Source: Desulfobacterales bacterium
GTDB taxonomy: Bacteria; Desulfobacterota; Desulfobacteria; Desulfobacterales; CAFBRK01
Length of the DNA stretch: 41,684 nucleotides
Reading direction: 5' to 3'
NCBI GenBank assembly: GCA_021737185.1
Contig: JAIPEL010000026.1
Coordinates: 1-41,684, forward strand
The notes under the pieces are model-generated. The model worked only from the letters and a program-made list of their open reading frames with translations. It searched no databases and was not told the origin of the DNA. Shown piece by piece: positions 1 to 7,884 of the stretch (position 1 is its first letter; each line of letters opens with the position of its first letter). The position numbers and the translations under genes were made by a program.

Positions 1-31
1 GGCGGGATTTCCCGCCGGCTTTTTTGTTTTT
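1..31 (+). terminator. Hairpin with T-rich tail at left edge
   Basis: A 6-bp GC stem (GGCGGG, loop ATTT, CCCGCC) at 1-16 is followed by a T-rich run on the plus strand. Read on this strand it is an intrinsic terminator for a gene left of the window. It also lies just past the stop of pilQ on the minus strand, with an A-rich stretch on that side, so it may work in both directions; the bases needed to judge the minus-strand tail are outside the window. Confidence 0.65.
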
Positions 32-36
32 GGGGG

Positions 37-2757
37 TTAGCTGAAGCTTCGCTGCTCCAGCCGGATGATTTTCGGGGTGATGAAGATCAGCAGCTCCTCT
101 TTCTGATCGGAAAACTGCTTGTTTTTGAACAGCCAGCCCAGCAGCGGCACGTGCATCAGGCCGGGAATGCCGTCCGCCCCTTCGGTGACGGTGTTTTTGA
201 TGATGCCGGCGATCACGAAGGTCTCGCCGTCGTTGACCAGAAGTTCCGTCTGGGCTTCCTTGGTCGCCAGGATCGGTACGTTGTTGATAATCCCCGACTG
301 GTCGGCCTTGGTGATCTGGATGGTCATGGCAATCCGATCGTCCGGGGTGACATGGGGGGTGACCGTCAACTCCAGCACGATGTCCAAAAATTCCGTGGTC
401 GTGTTGCCGTCGGCATCGAGCTTGTTGTAGGGAAATTCGGTTCCCTGCTTGATCGTTGCGGCCTTGTTGTCCAGGGTGATCACCTTCGGGGTGGAGATGA
501 TTTTGCCTTCGCTCAAGGCTTCCATGGCCTGGAGCTCGGCATTGAGGGTCATCGCGGTGCCGCCGATTTTGGTGAAGGCGAAACCGGCGGTACCGAAGCT
601 GGCCACGGACAGGTCGGTTGCCAGATCATAGATGATCTCGCCTCCAAGGGCGGTGCTTTCATCCGGGCCGATGGTGGTATCCCATTTCACCCCCAAGTTT
701 CGGGTGAAGCTCGTGGTCGCCTCCACGATGCGAGCCTCGATCAGAACCTGAGGCGTCACCGTGTCGAGCTTTTTGACCAGCTGCCGGGCCTGCTCCACCT
801 TGTTCGGAACGTCGGTGAAGATGATCAGGTTGGTTCGATCGTCGACGGTGATGGACCCCCGGCCTTTGGTCAACATGGATTCGAGATGGGGCCGGATATC
901 GCTTTGGGCGTTGGCGTAGCTGATGGGAAAATACGCGGTTTCCAGGGGATCCAGTGCTTCTTTCTGTTCTTCGGCCTTGAGGCGGGCTTCCAACTGGCCC
1001 CTTCTGAGCTCTTCTTCCTTGGCCAGGGTCTGCAGGGTGGCGATTCGGATGATATTGCCCTCCTGCACCATCCCGAGTTGGTTCATTTTCAATACCAGGT
1101 CCAGCACCTGATCCCAGGGAACCGGATCGTCGAGGGTCAAGGTCACTTTGCCTGTGACGTCTTTGTCTATGGCAAAGTTTCGCCCGCTGATTTCCCGCAG
1201 AATCCGAAACACGTTTTTGATGTCGGTTTCGTAGAAATCCAGGGCGATTTTTTCCCCGGTGTATCGCTGTTCTCCTGCCTGAGTCCCGGGAGGAATCGCC
1301 GTCAGGGTCGCTGGGGCAGCTTCCGGCGCCGGCTTCGGCACCTGCGCCTCGGCGGCTTCCATGCCGGGGACGGCTTCCGGGGCCTGCACGGCGGCTTCGG
1401 CGGTGGATTCGGTCAGCACGCGCTTCCATTCGGGCAGCTGGGCCTGTTCAAACGGTTTGGGCGGAATATCCGAAGGCTCGAAATGGACCATCAAGAGGTC
1501 TTCGACCTGTTCCACCCGGTACGGAACGCTCTCTCGTAGCTCCACGGTGACCAGGGTCAGGTTTTTCCCTTCGTCCGCCTGGGCGGGCGAGATGCGATCG
1601 ACGGCGCTGGTGAAGCGGGTTGTGATCAAGGGACGCTTCTGGTAGCTCGGCAAGCGGGTATTGTACAGTTTTAGCATCACCCGTCGATTCTCGATTTTTT
1701 CGATGTCGTAGCGGACCGGCCGGGTGGTGCCGACGATCACCGTCGAAGATCCGGACTCCTCGCTGGAGAAGTCGACCCTGTTGACCCAGGCGGGCTTTCC
1801 GTCGACGGCGGTCTGGGTGAGCGCGGCGGCAGGTTCAGCTGCGGCCGCAGCACCGGCCTGTTCTTTGCCCGTCTCTTTTCCGACGAGGACCATCAAGCCG
1901 TCGTTGGTGGGAAAAGCGCGGTACTGATCCAGATAAGCCGGGCGGGTGTCCAATACCATTCGAACCCTGTCCGGGTAGCCGAAATGTCGGACACGCCGCA
2001 CCCATCGGGTGCCGACCTGCTGCTGTTCCTCTTTCCGGGTATCGGCCTTGACGCCGTATATATCGAACACGATGCGGGCGGGGTTGGTGACGGTAAATGT
2101 CTTGTAATCCTTGATGACCCCGTCTGCATTGACATAGACTTTCAGTCCGTCCTCCATGGCGGCCGTCGTCACCGATTCAAGCTTCGTTGCCGGGGGCCCG
2201 GAGGGAGGCTCCATCGGCAGCTGCGCTTCGGGCCCGGCCTTTTTTTCCGCCTCCGCCTCGGTCTCTGCGATGGAAGCGTCCATCGCCCCCTCTTTTTCCG
2301 CGATCGGAAACGTGACATTCAACCGGCCGTCAATCGAATCGACCTCGTAGGCAACGTCTTCCTTCAATAAAATCTCGACCCTTGCCGTAACCCCTTTTTC
2401 GGTCATCTCCGACGTCTGGATCGATTCGATGACGGCGCTGTCCTGGATCGAATCGGTATCGACATCGGTCAAAGAAAGCGCCGTGTCCGGAAAGTAGAAG
2501 ACGACTCCCGCCGGAAAGGGCTGCTTGACCGAGGTATAGGCAAGACCCTGGTTTCCTTCAATGGTGACGGTCGCCGCCTCGGCGCTCTCGGCGCTGCGAA
2601 TTCCGGTGATTTTCTTGCCGGCTTCGACGGCTTCTGAAGAAGCCTCGTCCGTTGTCGGTTTGACTGCGGTACTCTGGGCGCATCCGGTCAAAACGGCCAA
2701 TGAGACAGCCAGAATCGCTGTGAGGAACCGCCATCGAGTGACTGCATTGTGAAACAT
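37..2757 (-). CDS. pilQ: PilQ, type IV pilus secretin
   Basis: Outer-membrane secretin through which the type IV pilus passes. The 906-residue product starts with a lipoprotein signal ending in the lipobox LTGC (Cys about 26). Three AMIN-type beta domains, which usually bind peptidoglycan, appear at roughly 50-150, 190-295 and 325-430, separated by Ala/Pro/Glu-rich linkers. A secretin/TonB short N-terminal domain follows at about 500-560 (DFYETDIKNVFRILREISG), an N1 domain at about 610-670, and the secretin barrel from about 668 to the end, with the family signature VPLLGWLFKN near 880 and LLIFITPKII at the C-terminus. It is longer than the E. coli-type secretins because of the extra AMIN domain and linkers. 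It is the last gene of the HTH-pilMNOPQ operon, 4 bases after pilP. Confidence 0.96.
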   Translation of the reverse strand: MFHNAVTRWRFLTAILAVSLAVLTGCAQSTAVKPTTDEASSEAVEAGKKITGIRSAESAEAATVTIEGNQGLAYTSVKQPFPAGVVFYFPDTALSLTDVDTDSIQDSAVIESIQTSEMTEKGVTARVEILLKEDVAYEVDSIDGRLNVTFPIAEKEGAMDASIAETEAEAEKKAGPEAQLPMEPPSGPPATKLESVTTAAMEDGLKVYVNADGVIKDYKTFTVTNPARIVFDIYGVKADTRKEEQQQVGTRWVRRVRHFGYPDRVRMVLDTRPAYLDQYRAFPTNDGLMVLVGKETGKEQAGAAAAAEPAAALTQTAVDGKPAWVNRVDFSSEESGSSTVIVGTTRPVRYDIEKIENRRVMLKLYNTRLPSYQKRPLITTRFTSAVDRISPAQADEGKNLTLVTVELRESVPYRVEQVEDLLMVHFEPSDIPPKPFEQAQLPEWKRVLTESTAEAAVQAPEAVPGMEAAEAQVPKPAPEAAPATLTAIPPGTQAGEQRYTGEKIALDFYETDIKNVFRILREISGRNFAIDKDVTGKVTLTLDDPVPWDQVLDLVLKMNQLGMVQEGNIIRIATLQTLAKEEELRRGQLEARLKAEEQKEALDPLETAYFPISYANAQSDIRPHLESMLTKGRGSITVDDRTNLIIFTDVPNKVEQARQLVKKLDTVTPQVLIEARIVEATTSFTRNLGVKWDTTIGPDESTALGGEIIYDLATDLSVASFGTAGFAFTKIGGTAMTLNAELQAMEALSEGKIISTPKVITLDNKAATIKQGTEFPYNKLDADGNTTTEFLDIVLELTVTPHVTPDDRIAMTIQITKADQSGIINNVPILATKEAQTELLVNDGETFVIAGIIKNTVTEGADGIPGLMHVPLLGWLFKNKQFSDQKEELLIFITPKIIRLEQRSFS

Positions 2758-2761
2758 GGTG

Positions 2762-3502
2762 TTATTCTCCAGGTGGTTTCTGAAGTTTTAATTCCCGGGT
2801 TGTGAGCGCAACTTCGCCGATTGCGTTTTCGATCTCTTCTTCGACGATCACGGCATCTTCGGTGATTTGCTGAACCTGCCCGGAGTGAACGCCGATCCAG
2901 GTCCCTTTTCCAATAATATACCCCTTGCCGGAAGACTCTTCGACCAGCGCCTTGTTGCCGGCCGGAGTCCGAATGATCGCGGTGAGCTTGAGCTGTCCGA
3001 GATCGATTTTTTCAAGCGGGGTCTGGGGCACTCTTTTTTTCCGTTTTTGAACCTGTTTGTCGGACGGCTCTTGTGCAGGCTTTTCTTCCTTGAAAAGCGG
3101 TTCGAACGGATCGACCAGAATCGAGGGCGGCCGACGGGCCATCATCACCGGTTCCGGCGGCGCGGTCTGGGAGGGGCTCGTGGCGGCCTCTTTTGCCGCA
3201 GTCGGTGGCGTTTTGGCATTTTCCCGCACGGGTGGCGGCGGTGCTGCCGGACCGGTCTTTTGTTCCGCTTTCTGGGCCGATGCTGCCGGTTTGGGGGAGG
3301 CCTGCGGCGGCTTGGCTGGGGTCCCTTGTTTGGGAGCGGTGTCAGCGGCGGTGCTGATCTTTTTCCGAACCACCGTTTGCGATGCTTTCTGAGGCGGTTC
3401 GCTTTCGCACCCGGCGAACATCATAAGAAACCCCAGCATGAAGGCCATGGATAAAAGCACAGCCCTATTGCCGATTGTCCTGTTTCTGTATGGTTGAGCC
3501 AT
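2762..3502 (-). CDS. pilP: PilP, pilus alignment lipoprotein
   Basis: Inner-membrane lipoprotein that links the PilN/PilO complex to the secretin PilQ. The 246-residue product has a lipoprotein signal with the lipobox FAGC (Cys about 32). A long low-complexity Pro/Ala/Lys linker to about residue 150 lets it span the periplasm. A compact C-terminal PilP beta domain at about 155-235 contains LEKIDLGQLKLTAII and GYIIGKGTWIGVHSGQV, the conserved core of the family. Its start codon directly abuts the pilO stop codon, and its stop lies 4 bases before pilQ, so the genes are probably translated together. The linker is longer than in the Pseudomonas protein (about 175 residues in total). Confidence 0.93.
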   Translation of the reverse strand: MAQPYRNRTIGNRAVLLSMAFMLGFLMMFAGCESEPPQKASQTVVRKKISTAADTAPKQGTPAKPPQASPKPAASAQKAEQKTGPAAPPPPVRENAKTPPTAAKEAATSPSQTAPPEPVMMARRPPSILVDPFEPLFKEEKPAQEPSDKQVQKRKKRVPQTPLEKIDLGQLKLTAIIRTPAGNKALVEESSGKGYIIGKGTWIGVHSGQVQQITEDAVIVEEEIENAIGEVALTTRELKLQKPPGE

Positions 3503-4102
3503 TTATTTGCCTTCCACAAACATATAGGTGACCGCATTGCACGACGTAGAAATATTTTTATCGGGTCCCTTGGGCTCCATACTGATGTTTTTCAAATTGA
3601 CGATGCGGGAAAGACCGGCAACCCGGTAGAAGAACATGGCCGTGTCCTTATAGCTTCCCTCGACCCGGATCGATACGGGAATTTCGGCGTAAAAATCCTT
3701 CCGCGATTCCGCCCTAGGTTCAAAGAGATAAAACTGTAGTCCGGACTCCTGGCCTGAGGCCGTGATATTGGCCAGCAGATCGGGGATTTCGCGCGCCTGG
3801 GGAAGTTTTTTCTTGGCAAGGTCGAATTTGTCCTTGGCTTCTTCGAGCAAGGCCTCCATCCGGGCCAGCTGAAGGGCCTTGGTCCGCGCAATGCGAAGCT
3901 TGTTGTCGAGATCTTCGAATTCCTTTTCCAGCTTGCCGATCTGCTCATACTTCGGAAGATAGGAAAACCAGACAAACGGCGCCACCAGCAGGGCGTAGGT
4001 CACGATGCATATCAAAAATCGATAGAGCATCGAAAGCTTTGAGAGCTTGTCGAAAAACGGCTCCAGTTTGTCAGCGGAAATTTGTAGCTTCTTTTTTTTC
4101 AT
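3503..4102 (-). CDS. pilO: PilO, inner-membrane pilus alignment protein
   Basis: Bitopic inner-membrane protein that pairs with PilN in the alignment subcomplex between PilM in the cytoplasm and PilP/PilQ in the periplasm. The 199-residue product has a short cytoplasmic N-terminus, one membrane segment at about 27-46, a charged coiled-coil stretch at about 50-95, and a ferredoxin-like PilO domain at about 105-195, with the typical PilO-like stretch GLQFYLFEPRAE. Size and order match the family (about 200 residues). It lies 33 bases after pilN and abuts pilP. Confidence 0.94.
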   Translation of the reverse strand: MKKKKLQISADKLEPFFDKLSKLSMLYRFLICIVTYALLVAPFVWFSYLPKYEQIGKLEKEFEDLDNKLRIARTKALQLARMEALLEEAKDKFDLAKKKLPQAREIPDLLANITASGQESGLQFYLFEPRAESRKDFYAEIPVSIRVEGSYKDTAMFFYRVAGLSRIVNLKNISMEPKGPDKNISTSCNAVTYMFVEGK

Positions 4103-4135
4103 TTTTTCCGGTTCTCCCGACCGCCCGGTGCGAAA

Positions 4136-4726
4136 TTACTTTTTCTTTTTTTTCTTGGTGGTTTTCTTGGGCTCCGGCGCGAGAACTCCCGCCTTTTTAC
4201 ATTTTATGTCGAAATTTTTCAAATTGACTTCATTTTGAGTCGCGTGCTGCAGGCGATTCAAATTGATCTCGGTGAAAAGAGGCGATTTTTCCAGCCTCGT
4301 CATGAATACGGCGACGGTTTTGTTGTCCAGGGCGTATCCGCCCATATCCACGCTTTCAGCATTTTCACTGAGCCGCGTGAGCCACATTCGGTCGGCGACG
4401 ATCAGCCTGGACATTTCCTCGGTAAATTCAACCGGCGCCATTCTGCCTTTTTCAAGAGCTTCGATGATCGCCATTTTCTTTTCCAGCGTGGCGATCTCTT
4501 TTTTGATCTGATCGACCCGGTTTGCCGCTTTCATGGTCTTGGCGAGCTCGACCCTGGTTTCTTCGACTTTCGCCTGGATCTCTTCAAGTTTGGTTCCAAG
4601 CCGCATGTTCCAGTATACCAGCGCCAAGGCGATCAGCACAAACAAAGACACGAAGATGAACACCTGCCGACGGATGTTCTCCTTTTTCCGGGCCGCACGA
4701 AAAGGCAGTAGATTGATGCGTATCAT
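4136..4726 (-). CDS. pilN: PilN, inner-membrane pilus alignment protein
   Basis: Bitopic partner of PilO. The 196-residue product begins MIRINLLPFRAARKKE, the short cytoplasmic INLLP motif that binds the groove of PilM. A membrane segment follows at about 24-43, then a coiled coil at about 48-95, and a ferredoxin-like domain (fimbrial assembly PilN family) at about 100-180. The extreme C-terminus is a lysine tail (KKTTKKKKKK), which is not usual for the family. The start codon overlaps the pilM stop (ATGA), which indicates translational coupling with its binding partner. Confidence 0.94.
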   Translation of the reverse strand: MIRINLLPFRAARKKENIRRQVFIFVSLFVLIALALVYWNMRLGTKLEEIQAKVEETRVELAKTMKAANRVDQIKKEIATLEKKMAIIEALEKGRMAPVEFTEEMSRLIVADRMWLTRLSENAESVDMGGYALDNKTVAVFMTRLEKSPLFTEINLNRLQHATQNEVNLKNFDIKCKKAGVLAPEPKKTTKKKKKK

Positions 4727-5820
4727 TTGTCGTCTGCTTTTCTAAGGGAAAGCCCCATGCAGATCGCCGCCTGGGGCGCCATTTTCTGGATATAGTCCGA
4801 ATCGAACTTGTCCGGATCGACATAAAGACCGGCAAATGGATTGATCGTCTCGACATCGGCGGAGGTTTCGACGGCGAGCAGCTCTCGAAACTCGCTGATG
4901 TTTCCTCCGCCACCGGACAGGATGATTTTTTGAATCTGGTCGTCGGGGTATGTCGAATAAAAAAAATCAAGGGCGCGGCGAATCTCCGTGCACCAATCGG
5001 CGACCACCGATGAGACGATCTCCCGAAGATCGTCGGCGGAAATCATTTCCGGATCCGGGGCAAATTTCAGGTCCTCGGCCTCTTCGGGCGTGCATTCGAT
5101 CATCTGGATGATTTTCTGGTTGATCTGCCCGCAGCCGAGGGAGACGTCCCGCATAAACACCGAAGACCGGTCCTTGAGGATGTTCAAAGAGGTTTTGCTG
5201 GCGCCGATATCGATCAGCGCAACGCTTTCTCCTTCACCGCCTCCTGCACTTTTTTCTTCGGATTCCGGGGTGGTATCTTTGAGGTAGGCATGCTCGTAAA
5301 TATTCTGCAGCGCAAATGCGTCGATGTCGATGACGCAGGGATTGAGCTTGGCCATCTGGATCAATTTCACATAATCGTTGATCATTTCTTTTTTGGCCGC
5401 CACCAGCAAAACATTCATCTGGTTTGCATTGTGCTCGTTTTCTCCGAGAATTTGAAAGTCCAGATTGACATCGGAAATATCGAAGGGAATATACTGCTCA
5501 GCCTCCAGGTTGATCGTTTCCTGGAGCTCTTCCTCTTCCATGCTCTGAACAGTAATTTTTTTGACGATGACCGAGTATCCGCCGATGGAGATGGCGACAT
5601 TGTTTTCTTTAATGCCGAATTTTTTGTACATTTGGCGGATTGCATCGGCGACGCGAGCCGGTTCGACGATGTTGCCTTCTTCTATCGTACCCGGCGGGAT
5701 ATCGATGCTGCCGAAACTTTTCAGGGTCGGGCCGCTTTTACCTTCGACGATTTCGCCGGCTTTGATCGTTCTTGACCCGATGTCCAATCCCACCAGGTTG
5801 AATTTTTTACCGAGCCGCAT
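4723..5820 (-). CDS. pilM: PilM, actin-like pilus assembly ATPase
   Basis: Cytoplasmic actin-fold protein that binds ATP and the N-terminus of PilN, forming the inner ring of the alignment complex. The 365-residue product shows the actin-like motifs in order: phosphate-1 loop GLDIGSRTIK near 11-20, a SHS2-type insertion at about 90-155, phosphate-2 loop LIDIGASKTSLNI near 203-215, and an adenosine loop ILSGGGGNI near 300. A short Glu/Gly-rich insertion (TPESEEKSAGGGEGES) sits just before phosphate-2. Length matches the family (about 350). It lies 8 bases after the small HTH gene. Confidence 0.95.
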   Translation of the reverse strand: MRLGKKFNLVGLDIGSRTIKAGEIVEGKSGPTLKSFGSIDIPPGTIEEGNIVEPARVADAIRQMYKKFGIKENNVAISIGGYSVIVKKITVQSMEEEELQETINLEAEQYIPFDISDVNLDFQILGENEHNANQMNVLLVAAKKEMINDYVKLIQMAKLNPCVIDIDAFALQNIYEHAYLKDTTPESEEKSAGGGEGESVALIDIGASKTSLNILKDRSSVFMRDVSLGCGQINQKIIQMIECTPEEAEDLKFAPDPEMISADDLREIVSSVVADWCTEIRRALDFFYSTYPDDQIQKIILSGGGGNISEFRELLAVETSADVETINPFAGLYVDPDKFDSDYIQKMAPQAAICMGLSLRKADDK

Positions 5821-5828
5821 AATTCCGC

Positions 5829-6035
5829 CTATTCTTCATCGTCGCTGAAAATTTTGTTTTTTTCGCTCAATTTGAATCCCAGCGCCAGGAGCAGTTTCCG
5901 CTTCGTTTCCATCCTGCACGGGTACCCTTTTTCGATCCGGGCAATGGTTACCGGTGATACGTTTGCTTTCCGGGAAAGTTCGGCTTTGCTCATCAGCAAT
6001 GATTCACGGATCTTTTTTAAGGAATTTTTGCCCAT
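5829..6035 (-). CDS. Small XRE-type helix-turn-helix protein heading the pil operon
   Basis: A 68-residue protein that is essentially one Cro/C1-type HTH domain: MSKAELSRKANVSPVTIARIEKG carries the two DNA-reading helices and the conserved ARIE-G turn. An acidic tail (FSDDEE) ends the protein. It is the first gene after the promoter at 6101-6129 and lies 8 bases before pilM, so it is cotranscribed with the pilus genes. An AAGGTG ribosome binding site lies about 10 bases before the ATG. A role as a local regulator of the operon or of the divergent kinase genes is an inference; the CTTGACTT inverted repeat at 6123-6172 is a possible site. Confidence 0.85.
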   Translation of the reverse strand: MGKNSLKKIRESLLMSKAELSRKANVSPVTIARIEKGYPCRMETKRKLLLALGFKLSEKNKIFSDDEE

Positions 6036-6100
6036 CTAATTTCTTCACCTTTTAGGTTAAAAGACCGCGAAGAAGCGGATTTTTCTTGCCGAGCGTAAGT

Positions 6101-6129
6101 AGTATCGCGCTGCATTATGAGCAAGTCAA
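6101..6129 (-). promoter_or_regulatory. Sigma-70-type promoter of the HTH-pilMNOPQ operon
   Basis: On the minus strand, TTGACT (6129-6124) and GATACT (6106-6101) are separated by exactly 17 bases. The predicted start near 6094 leaves a leader of about 59 bases before the HTH start codon. No other comparable promoter was seen inside the operon. Confidence 0.7.
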
Positions 6130-6172
6130 GCAAATTGACGATAATTATATTAAAATTAATGGCACTTGACTT
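6123..6172. repeat. Inverted repeat AAGTCAAG / CTTGACTT between divergent genes
   Basis: AAGTCAAG (6123-6130) and CTTGACTT (6165-6172) form a perfect 8-bp inverted repeat around an AT-rich centre. The left arm contains the -35 box of the pil promoter; the right arm has a TTGACT in plus orientation but no good -10 box at 16-18 bases. It could be an operator shared by both directions. Confidence 0.45.
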
Positions 6173-6328
6173 ATATTGTATTTTTCATTCGACAACATTA
6201 CTATATCTGGTATGAAATCAAACCCCAAATGAGGTGTCTGAAGGGCAGCGGCAATCAAGATTCATCTTTCCATATAGGCCCAAAAAAGGTAGGCTGGCCG
6301 GGCCAGCGGCCCCTTGGGAGGATGGATT

Positions 6329-6448
6329 ATGGTCCTCGGCAACGCCGAGTTTACCATGGTTCATCCCTATGTCGTGTTTCATGGAGCGCTTATTTTTCAT
6401 AACATCGCGGCAGCGATCTGCTGCCATGCTTTCCGGCGGGGAGAATGA
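6329..6448 (+). CDS. Candidate 39-residue membrane peptide coupled to the sensor kinase
   Basis: A short ORF starts at ATG 6329, 7 bases after a strong GGGAGG ribosome binding site (6316-6321). It ends at TGA 6446-6448, which overlaps the kinase start codon as ATGA, the standard arrangement for translational coupling. The product has 39 residues. Residues about 14-34 are mainly hydrophobic and would fit one membrane helix; they contain His18, His24, His33 and a Cys31-Cys32 pair, with His12 just before. I recognise no family. Ribosome site, stop/start overlap and hydrophobicity argue for a real gene; its shortness and lack of known relatives argue for caution. A role as a small modulator of the adjacent kinase is inferred from position only. 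Confidence 0.55.
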   Translation: MVLGNAEFTMVHPYVVFHGALIFHNIAAAICCHAFRRGE

Positions 6449-7884
6449 AGGCGGAGACTTCATCTGAAAAGGCAAAACCGTTTCGTCTTGTAAAGTACTT
6501 TACGTTTACAAGCCTGGTGGTGATTTTTTTTGGAACCGTGGTTCTGGCCGTCTCCAATACCCGATGGGCCCGCTCGCTTCAGCTGAACAAGAGCGAAGAT
6601 TATGCGCTGGTGCTGGTGGAAAATCTCAACCACCAGGTGTTTCTGCAGTTTATTATCCCCACCGCCCTGAAATACGGCAAAATACAGCTTCGGGACCAGG
6701 AGCAGTTTGAGCATCTGGACCGAGTGGTTCGCAGCACCCTTCACAGCTTCAAAATCGAGACGGTCAATATCTACGACATGTCAGACACGATTGCCTACAG
6801 CTATGACAAAACCCTGATCGGCAAGGAAAACGCCGGCGGAACCAGCTACCAGAACGCCGTATCCGGGCGGACCACCTCCCGTTTGATCCAGCGGGGAAGT
6901 CTCTTGCGCCTTGTCCTCGGGTTTCCCGAAGCAAGCAGACTGATCACCGTTGCGCCGTTGAGGGCGGAAAAGCCCCTGTCCCGAATTTCCGGGCCCGTGA
7001 TCGGGGTGGTGGAAATCGTGCAGGATCTTTCCGGAGACGACCGGCGGGTGTTTCATTTCCAGATCTTGGTAATTCTGACCTGCAGCATCATCATGGGCCT
7101 GCTGTTTGTGGTTCTTTTGCTGGTGGTCAAACGGGGGGAGCGGATTATCGAGCAGCGGGCCCAGGAACGGCTTCGCCTAAAGGAAGAACTTGCACGCGCC
7201 CGGCATCTTTCGGCTCTCGGGGAAATGGTGGCCACCATCTCCCATGAAATTCGAAACCCGCTGGGGATCATTCGAAGCTCTGCAGAGCTGCTGAAAAAGA
7301 AAATGGCCGGAAACGGCAATGCGATTCCCGATATCATCGTCGAAGAGTCGAGCCGCCTCAATCATATCATCACCGATTTTCTCAACTTTGCCCGCCCCCG
7401 GCAGCCGGAATTCAAGACTTGCCGGATCGAGGAGATCCTCGAAAAGAACATCGCATTTCTCGAATCAGAACTCGCGGAAAACGGGTATTCGATACACCTG
7501 GAGAGAGCCGAGGCCCTGCCCGCGATCACAGCCGACGCAGAAATGCTCTACCAGGCGTTTTTAAACCTGCTGATGAACTCCATGCAGGCCATGCCGAACG
7601 GGGGAGATATTGCCATCGGCTTTGAAAAAGGCGAATCCACCCTTACAGTATATATCCGTGATCAGGGAGAGGGTATTGCCGAGGAAATGCTCGACAAGAT
7701 CTGGGATCCGTTTTTTACCACCAAGGAAAAGGGAACCGGCCTGGGGTTGGGCGTTGTTCAAAATATCATCAAGGCCCACCAGGGAAAGGTCCGAATCAGC
7801 AACATGGCGGCAGGCGGGGCGCTTACCTGCGTCGAGCTGCCGCGGAACCAAGAGGAACCCCATGCAGAGCGTGCTCATCGTTGA
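6445..7884 (+). CDS. Two-transmembrane sensor histidine kinase
   Basis: Membrane sensor kinase of an NtrC-family two-component system. The 479-residue protein has a membrane segment at about 20-38, a periplasmic sensor domain at about 40-200, a second membrane segment at about 205-228, a short charged coiled-coil linker without a clear HAMP domain, and the HisKA domain with the phosphorylated His267 in SHEIRNPLG. The ATPase domain has the N box (NLLMNSMQA near 375), G1 (DQGEGI) and G2 (GTGLGLG). GGGGAG lies 2 bases before the ATG, and the start overlaps the stop of the 39-codon ORF. The end overlaps the response regulator by 23 bases. Two membrane segments and an extracytoplasmic sensor exclude the six-helix PilS type, despite the nearby pilus genes; a ZraS/HydH-like kinase is the closest general description. 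Confidence 0.93.
   Translation: MKAETSSEKAKPFRLVKYFTFTSLVVIFFGTVVLAVSNTRWARSLQLNKSEDYALVLVENLNHQVFLQFIIPTALKYGKIQLRDQEQFEHLDRVVRSTLHSFKIETVNIYDMSDTIAYSYDKTLIGKENAGGTSYQNAVSGRTTSRLIQRGSLLRLVLGFPEASRLITVAPLRAEKPLSRISGPVIGVVEIVQDLSGDDRRVFHFQILVILTCSIIMGLLFVVLLLVVKRGERIIEQRAQERLRLKEELARARHLSALGEMVATISHEIRNPLGIIRSSAELLKKKMAGNGNAIPDIIVEESSRLNHIITDFLNFARPRQPEFKTCRIEEILEKNIAFLESELAENGYSIHLERAEALPAITADAEMLYQAFLNLLMNSMQAMPNGGDIAIGFEKGESTLTVYIRDQGEGIAEEMLDKIWDPFFTTKEKGTGLGLGVVQNIIKAHQGKVRISNMAAGGALTCVELPRNQEEPHAERAHR

Noticed and set aside
151..1539. 462-codon ORF on the plus strand opposite pilQ
   Set aside because: It is a GC-bias shadow antisense to a gene with clear secretin motifs, and its translation shows no domain.
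6160..6180. Sigma-54-like TGGCAC before the kinase genes
   Set aside because: The -12 position lacks the GC dinucleotide at the required distance.
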